Part shown: positions 15,515 through 19,347 of the stretch, one piece after another
Layout: each line of letters opens with the position of its first letter
Position numbering within the stretch: position 1 is the first letter of the stretch
From: Acidobacteriota bacterium
GTDB lineage: Bacteria; Acidobacteriota; Terriglobia; Acidiferrales; UBA7541
Reading direction: 5' to 3'
Assembly: GCA_003224515.1 (NCBI GenBank)
Contig: QHZC01000196.1
Coordinates: forward strand, 1-19,347
DNA length: 19,347 nucleotides
Notes under the pieces: model-generated
Told to the model about the DNA's origin: nothing
Seen by the model: only the letters and a program-made list of their open reading frames with translations
Databases searched by the model: none
Made by a program: the position numbers and the translations under genes

Positions 15515-15742
15515 CTACTGCTCCAGCGTGCCGTAGACATCCTTAACGGCTATGCCGCTTTTCACGAAGCGCTCATTGGCTTCCGCAGCCAACCCGTTCC
15601 TCTCGTGTTCGGAAATCACCAAGTCCAACGCGCGCTCAATGGCCTCTGTTTCGGTGCCAGCATGTAACACCTTTTGTGCGCGCTTGATTTTCGCCGCGTT
15701 CAACCGAAAGTGCTTATGTGATCGCGTCCTGGCGGTGGGCAT
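15515..15742 (-). CDS. Antitoxin partner of the PIN toxin (VapB-like)
   Basis: I start at the ATG at 15742 because AGGAGG lies eight bases before it; the frame is open 14 codons further up, but that part would itself contain the ribosome site. The product is 75 residues, starting MPTARTRSHKHFRLNAAKI. A basic N-terminal part with KIKRAQKVLHAGTETEAIERALD resembles the DNA-binding portion of small ribbon-helix-helix type antitoxins. The rest (VISEHERNGLAAEANERF to the end) should wrap the toxin. The stop codon directly abuts the toxin ATG, which keeps synthesis coupled. A dyad just upstream is a likely autoregulatory site. Confidence 0.82.
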   Translation of the reverse strand: MPTARTRSHKHFRLNAAKIKRAQKVLHAGTETEAIERALDLVISEHERNGLAAEANERFVKSGIAVKDVYGTLEQ

Positions 15743-15761
15743 CCCTTTGTCCTCCTGCATA

Positions 15762-15782
15762 GTGTACCACCTGCGTGTACAC
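15762..15782 (-). promoter_or_regulatory. Candidate toxin-antitoxin operator
   Basis: GTGTAC at 15762-15767 is repeated as the perfect palindrome GTGTACAC at 15775-15782, spaced 13 bases start to start, 20-40 bases upstream of the antitoxin ATG. Antitoxins of this kind usually repress their own promoter through such short repeats. The TACACT reading on the minus strand could be a -10 element; no good -35 was found. Confidence 0.45.
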
Positions 15783-15835
15783 AATTCCTAAAGTTGTGAA
15801 CATTGTTATTCCGAAACAACCAGCGCAACGCACGG

Positions 15836-16548
15836 TCAGAGAGCAACCGGGACATCCTGCGGAAAAATACAGGCTTGGAAGTCAGGGCCTGGGCGGAAAG
15901 GACGAACGGAGAAAAACGCGCCACTATCGAAATTGGCGAGACGCCGACCACGGGGAACGCGGTTGACAACCGGAGAGGGAGCAATGTCGGAAGCGGGGCT
16001 CGGTTGATCGATCAATTCGGGAGCATACGTATAGAAGTCAGATTCATCCAGCCTAACAAAACCCAAGTCCGCCCAGAATCTGGCCACCCTGGCAAAATCA
16101 GCGAGTCGCTTCTCTTCGAACCCGGGTTGTTTCCGTAGTTCGGTGTGTTCCTCATCGTCCCAATTGGAATACAGCAAGGGAAAAGGCTTGTAAGCGATTA
16201 GCCCGCAGTGTGATGCGATCGCCCGCACGACTTGAGCGCCGATTCCTTTCCCCCGATAATTCGTGTCCAGTTGGATGCTTTGAATGGATAAAACATCAAG
16301 CCCAAATATTTGGTTCTTGTAGAGGTCTTGTACCGATGATTCCAGTCATCCGTCTCGAGATCGAATAGAGCCTCATAACATTCGAAGACCGATGAATCGA
16401 TGGAATCCATAGCTTCAAAAAGGCTTTCATGCTCGTTCAGCGCACGACCTCGCAAAACGAGGTATGCGTCGATTTGACCGATCCTGACTTCATTGTCGGA
16501 TTCTCCGCGAGACGCACGAGCAGCGGCTGAGGAAAGACCTGCAGGCAC
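15836..16548 (-). pseudogene. GNAT-type acetyltransferase, frameshifted
   Basis: Two frames together give a GNAT-like protein. The first, from a GTG at 16548, covers NEVRIGQIDAYLVLRGRA through LETDDWNHRYK. A one-base loss near 16330-16345 moves the sense to a second frame: LYKNQIFGLDVLSIQSIQLD and then the acetyl-CoA loop NYRGKGIGAQVVRAIAS, followed by CGLIAYKPFPLLYSNWDDEE and ARFWADLGFVRLDESDFYTY. The last ~45 codons look unlike the family. Upstream, the same frame is open as ISFRLYVPGS to an in-frame TAG at 16549-16551. It has AAGGAG at 16638-16643 placed before an ATT at 16632, so the original start may have been there. The lesions argue for a dead gene. Substrate unknown. Confidence 0.72.
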
Positions 16549-16680
16549 CTATGCGACGCTGCAGATACCGGCGGAGGTCATGAAGCCGGTCAAGACTTGG
16601 CATGAACCTGGGACATAGAGACGGAATGAAATGTCAACTCCTTGGAAACAAAACAGTTCGCTCGGACGAGCGCGGAAGTT

Positions 16681-16701
16681 AGGTTAATGGCAGGTTAACG
16701 G
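16681..16701. promoter_or_regulatory. 11-bp-period direct repeat, response-regulator box-like
   Basis: AGGTTAATGG (16681-16690) and AGGTTAACGG (16692-16701) differ at one base and are spaced 11 bp start to start. Direct repeats at this period on one helix face are the binding pattern of PhoB/OmpR-type winged-helix regulators. It lies about 290 bases before the SBBP gene start. Confidence 0.4.
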
Positions 16702-16916
16702 AGGTGTGCGTCCCTATGGCGCGTGGTTTCAGTACGCAATATCCGGGCACCTTCCATGGGGCCATTCCCTGCGCAACACCTTGGCTCTCCCGTGTGAAAT
16801 CCTGTTTTGTACAGAGTTCACCCCCTATTCTGTCCAGCGTATGCCTGATTGACGTTCGCCCCTGACGTCCCTACTCTTTAGCACGCCGCTGGAGTGCTTC
16901 ATACACTCGTCCGTGT

Positions 16917-16947
16917 TCGTTCTGCTCGTCTCAGCAGACCAGAACGA
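16917..16947 (+). promoter_or_regulatory. Strong leader hairpin before the SBBP protein gene
   Basis: TCGTTCTG (16917-16924) pairs with CAGAACGA (16940-16947). After a three-base CTC bulge, GTCT (16928-16931) pairs with AGAC (16936-16939) around the tetraloop CAGC. Twelve base pairs in all, ending about 40 bases before the ATG. No U-run follows, so it is more likely an mRNA-stabilising or regulatory stem than a terminator. Confidence 0.5.
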
Positions 16948-16986
16948 GAAATCGCTAAAGGTGGGTTCTGATCAAGGGAGGATCCC

Positions 16987-19341
16987 ATGTTCAAATGCGC
17001 GTCGCCAGATCGGTTGTGGAAGCTTGTCGTTCTCACACTCCTGTTTTCGTCCCTGCCCACGTTTATCCTGCCAGGGGGAAATGCGACGCACCCGATTTCG
17101 AATCAAGCTCTGCTATACCGCGTTCATCAGGCGAATCGGCAGAGCCCGGCGCGCCAGGTGACATTGCTTGAAAGTTATGGCAGGCTGCCTCTGAGCTTCG
17201 AAGCCAACCTGGGCCAGACTGACTCGAGTGTGAAGTTCCTCTCGCGAGGCAGCGGGTACACGCTGTTCCTGAGGGGCGACGAGGCAGTTTTGGCGTTGCA
17301 GAACGCCAAGGAAAGTGGCGTGCGGCGAAAGTCGAAGAACAGAAGAAGCAGTGCAGACGTGTTACCCAGGTCTGCGGCACTTGGTGTTTTCGAATTACAG
17401 GCCGCAGAGTTAAATAACAACTCTGCGCCACACGAACGTCGGTTGCAAACTCGCATCCCCCAGTCCCAAGCCCCGGAAGTCTTGCGTATGAGATTGGTGG
17501 GCGCGAATCGAGCCGCAGAGGTCAAGGGGCTCGACGAACTGCCGGGCAAGTCAAACTACTTCATCGGTGCTGACCCGAAAAAGTGGCGCACGAACGTGCC
17601 GACCTACGCCAGGGTGAAATACGAAGGCGTGTATCCCGGGATTGATCTCGTCTATTATGGCCACCAGCGCCAACTCGAATACGACTTTGAGGTTGCCCCC
17701 GGGGGCAATCCGAGGACCATCAGCCTGGAAATCGAAAATCGAAATTCGAAAATCGGCACGGATGTAAATGGGGACTTGGTCGTTCAATTGGCCTGCGGCG
17801 AGGTTCGTCTTCATAAGCCCCGCGTTTATCAGCCCGGCGACCCGAAAAGCGGCTCGGCCAATTCACCAATCACTATTCAGAATTCAGGATTTGTTGTCGC
17901 CAACGACCGCGTACGGTTCGACATTCCCAGCTACGACAAGACCAAGCCCCTGGTCATTGACCCAGCGCTGGTCTATTCGACCTACCTTGGCGGGAGTGGC
18001 GCCGATTGGGGAAACGGCATCGCTGTGGATTCTTCGGGGAATGCCTACGTGACCGGCGCGACGCATTCCACCGACTTTCCCACCCTTAACGCCCTCCAAC
18101 TGGCGTCGGGCGGAGGGTATGAGGACGCCTTTGTGGCGAAAATCAACCCTGCTGGCAACGCCCTTGTTTACTCCACCTACCTGGGTGGCAGCAACGATGA
18201 CGCTGGCTCGGGCATTGCCGTGGACTCTTCCGGCAGCTCCTATGTCACAGGAACGACTTATTCGCCTGACTTCCCGACAGCGAATGCCTTTCAACCCAAC
18301 CTCGCCTCTACGCTTGGCTCTAATGCCTTTGTGACAAAATTCAGCCCGGACGGCAGCGCTCTGGTTTATTCGACCTATCTTGGGGGTAGCAGCTACGAGC
18401 ACGGCAATGGAATCGCCGTGGACGCGTCCCGCCACGCCTATGTGACCGGGGTAACCCAATCGCACGATTTTCCTACGACTGGCGGAGACTTCCAGACTAC
18501 CTGTGGCTGCAACGACGATGCCTTTGTCACCAAGGTCAGCGTAGACGGCGCCACACTGCTTTACTCCACCTATCTCGGAGGTAATGCCGACGACCAAGGC
18601 AATGGAGTCGCGGTGGACCAGTCCGGCAGCGCCTACGTCACAGGGTCTACCCTTTCGTCCGACTTTCCCACCACTAACGGGGCCTTCGAGACTGGCAGTA
18701 ATGGTGGTGCCTTTGTTTCCAAACTCAAAGCGGACGGCACCGGACTGGTTTACTCCACCTACCTGGGAAGCGGAGGAGACGACGCCTACGCCATCGCAGT
18801 GGATTCTTCCGCCAACGCTTACGTCACCGGGGAAACCATTTTGACAAACTTTCCCACGACTAGCAGGGCCTTCCAGAGCACCCCCGCCGGCTACTCTGAT
18901 GCGTTTGTCACCAAGCTCAACGCGGCGGGCAGCGCCTTGGTTTATTCCACTTACCTCGGTGGGAGCGACTATGACCTTGGCTATGGGATCGCGGTGGATT
19001 CCTTCGGCAATGCTTTGCTCATAGGAACTACCTCCTCCGGCGACTTCCCCACCAAGCATCCCATCCAGTCCTGCGCGGGTGCCGCAGGGGGGCCTGATGT
19101 TTTCGTCTCGGACTTGAATGCTCAGAGCTATGCCCTCGTTTATTCCACCTGCCTCGGCGGAAGCGATGAAAACCAGGGGCGTGGCATCGCCGTGGACTCG
19201 TCCGGCGACGCCTACATAACGGGATTCACCTTTGCGGGCGACTTCCCTCTGGTCAATCCCATTGAGACGGGTCACGGAGGCGAGCCGGATTCCGAAGCGT
19301 TCGTGGCCAAGATCGCCCGGTGGCGCAGCAGCGTTAATTAA
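16987..19341 (+). CDS. Exported DUF7948/SBBP seven-repeat beta-propeller protein
   Basis: GGGAGGATCCC precedes the ATG and the 784-residue product is complete, ending in TAA. A signal peptide is present (LWKLVVLTLLFSSLPTFILPGG). Residues about 65-320 match the N-terminal domain now called DUF7948 (SFEANLGQTDSSVKFLSRG, LPGKSNYFIG, YEGVYPGIDLVYYG, EYDFEVAPGGNP). From residue 328 follow seven SBBP repeats of about 62-66 residues, each of the form LVYSTYLGGS, GIAVDSSGNAYVTG, DFPT and DAFVTKL. Seven repeats fit a closed seven-bladed propeller. The protein ends directly after repeat seven, with no sorting or secretion domain, unlike many longer relatives. Such proteins are abundant in Acidobacteriota and are thought to act at the cell surface; ligands are unknown. 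Repeat identity at DNA level is moderate, pointing to old duplication. Confidence 0.92.
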   Translation: MFKCASPDRLWKLVVLTLLFSSLPTFILPGGNATHPISNQALLYRVHQANRQSPARQVTLLESYGRLPLSFEANLGQTDSSVKFLSRGSGYTLFLRGDEAVLALQNAKESGVRRKSKNRRSSADVLPRSAALGVFELQAAELNNNSAPHERRLQTRIPQSQAPEVLRMRLVGANRAAEVKGLDELPGKSNYFIGADPKKWRTNVPTYARVKYEGVYPGIDLVYYGHQRQLEYDFEVAPGGNPRTISLEIENRNSKIGTDVNGDLVVQLACGEVRLHKPRVYQPGDPKSGSANSPITIQNSGFVVANDRVRFDIPSYDKTKPLVIDPALVYSTYLGGSGADWGNGIAVDSSGNAYVTGATHSTDFPTLNALQLASGGGYEDAFVAKINPAGNALVYSTYLGGSNDDAGSGIAVDSSGSSYVTGTTYSPDFPTANAFQPNLASTLGSNAFVTKFSPDGSALVYSTYLGGSSYEHGNGIAVDASRHAYVTGVTQSHDFPTTGGDFQTTCGCNDDAFVTKVSVDGATLLYSTYLGGNADDQGNGVAVDQSGSAYVTGSTLSSDFPTTNGAFETGSNGGAFVSKLKADGTGLVYSTYLGSGGDDAYAIAVDSSANAYVTGETILTNFPTTSRAFQSTPAGYSDAFVTKLNAAGSALVYSTYLGGSDYDLGYGIAVDSFGNALLIGTTSSGDFPTKHPIQSCAGAAGGPDVFVSDLNAQSYALVYSTCLGGSDENQGRGIAVDSSGDAYITGFTFAGDFPLVNPIETGHGGEPDSEAFVAKIARWRSSVN

Positions 19342-19347
19342 GTCACT

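Larger units (their letters stand above)
16633..16986. other. Intergenic leader and promoter region of the SBBP protein gene
   Basis: About 350 bases with no gene. It contains the AAGGAG of the GNAT pseudogene (16638-16643), a small CGCTC-GGAC-GAGCG hairpin (16659-16672), an 11-bp-period direct repeat and a strong hairpin near the following start codon, both listed separately. No sigma-70 promoter could be fixed by eye. Confidence 0.5.

Noticed and set aside
17884..19275. 463-codon open frame on the minus strand
   Set aside because: It runs antisense through the SBBP repeats, whose regular codon use keeps this frame free of stops. Its own sequence is just a repeating mirror of the blades, with no ribosome site or family match.

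Overview
The window looks like an accessory stretch of a soil bacterium, most likely an Acidobacteriota member. This is inferred from a DUF7948/SBBP seven-repeat surface protein, a winged-helix/NB-ARC/TPR mega-regulator, a TPR plus outer-membrane barrel protein, and Gram-negative style signal peptides, all in moderately GC-rich DNA. No rRNA, tRNA or CRISPR array was seen, and the species assignment is inference only.

Layout. (1) 1-1656, minus strand: a TPR/outer-membrane barrel protein followed by the start of a response regulator cut by the window edge, probably one operon. (2) 1657-2387: a gene-poor stretch with several short inverted repeats and four copies of CTGCACGCC. (3) 2388-11035: a DUF4242 gene runs tail-to-tail into a large minus-strand regulator (winged helix, NTPase, TPR). 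Divergent from the regulator are five plus-strand genes, each with its own ribosome binding site: a small exported protein of unknown function, a SAM-dependent methyltransferase, a di-heme peroxidase-like cytochrome c, an exported SnoaL/DUF4440-like protein and an acyl-CoA-dehydrogenase-fold flavoprotein. This is the most coherent candidate for an undescribed pathway, with the divergent regulator as its likely controller.

(4) 11036-12736: an unresolved gap, then a decayed minus-strand gene for an exported propeller-like protein that needs three reading frames. (5) 13126-14022: an intact SDR oxidoreductase. (6) 14405-16632: a small gene graveyard and toxin-antitoxin island. It holds an orphan UPF0175 antitoxin-like gene, a truncated and frameshifted IS481-type transposase remnant exactly where its toxin partner would be expected, an intact VapBC-like pair, and a frameshifted GNAT acetyltransferase pseudogene. 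(7) 16987-19341: a complete secreted DUF7948/SBBP protein with exactly seven repeats, preceded by a strong leader hairpin and an 11-bp-period direct repeat.

Nothing here is a clearly novel defence or mobile system. The most useful leads are the regulator-linked five-gene cluster, a hairpin that would mask the regulator's ribosome binding site, the flavoprotein lacking the usual catalytic glutamate, and the decay pattern around the toxin-antitoxin genes.
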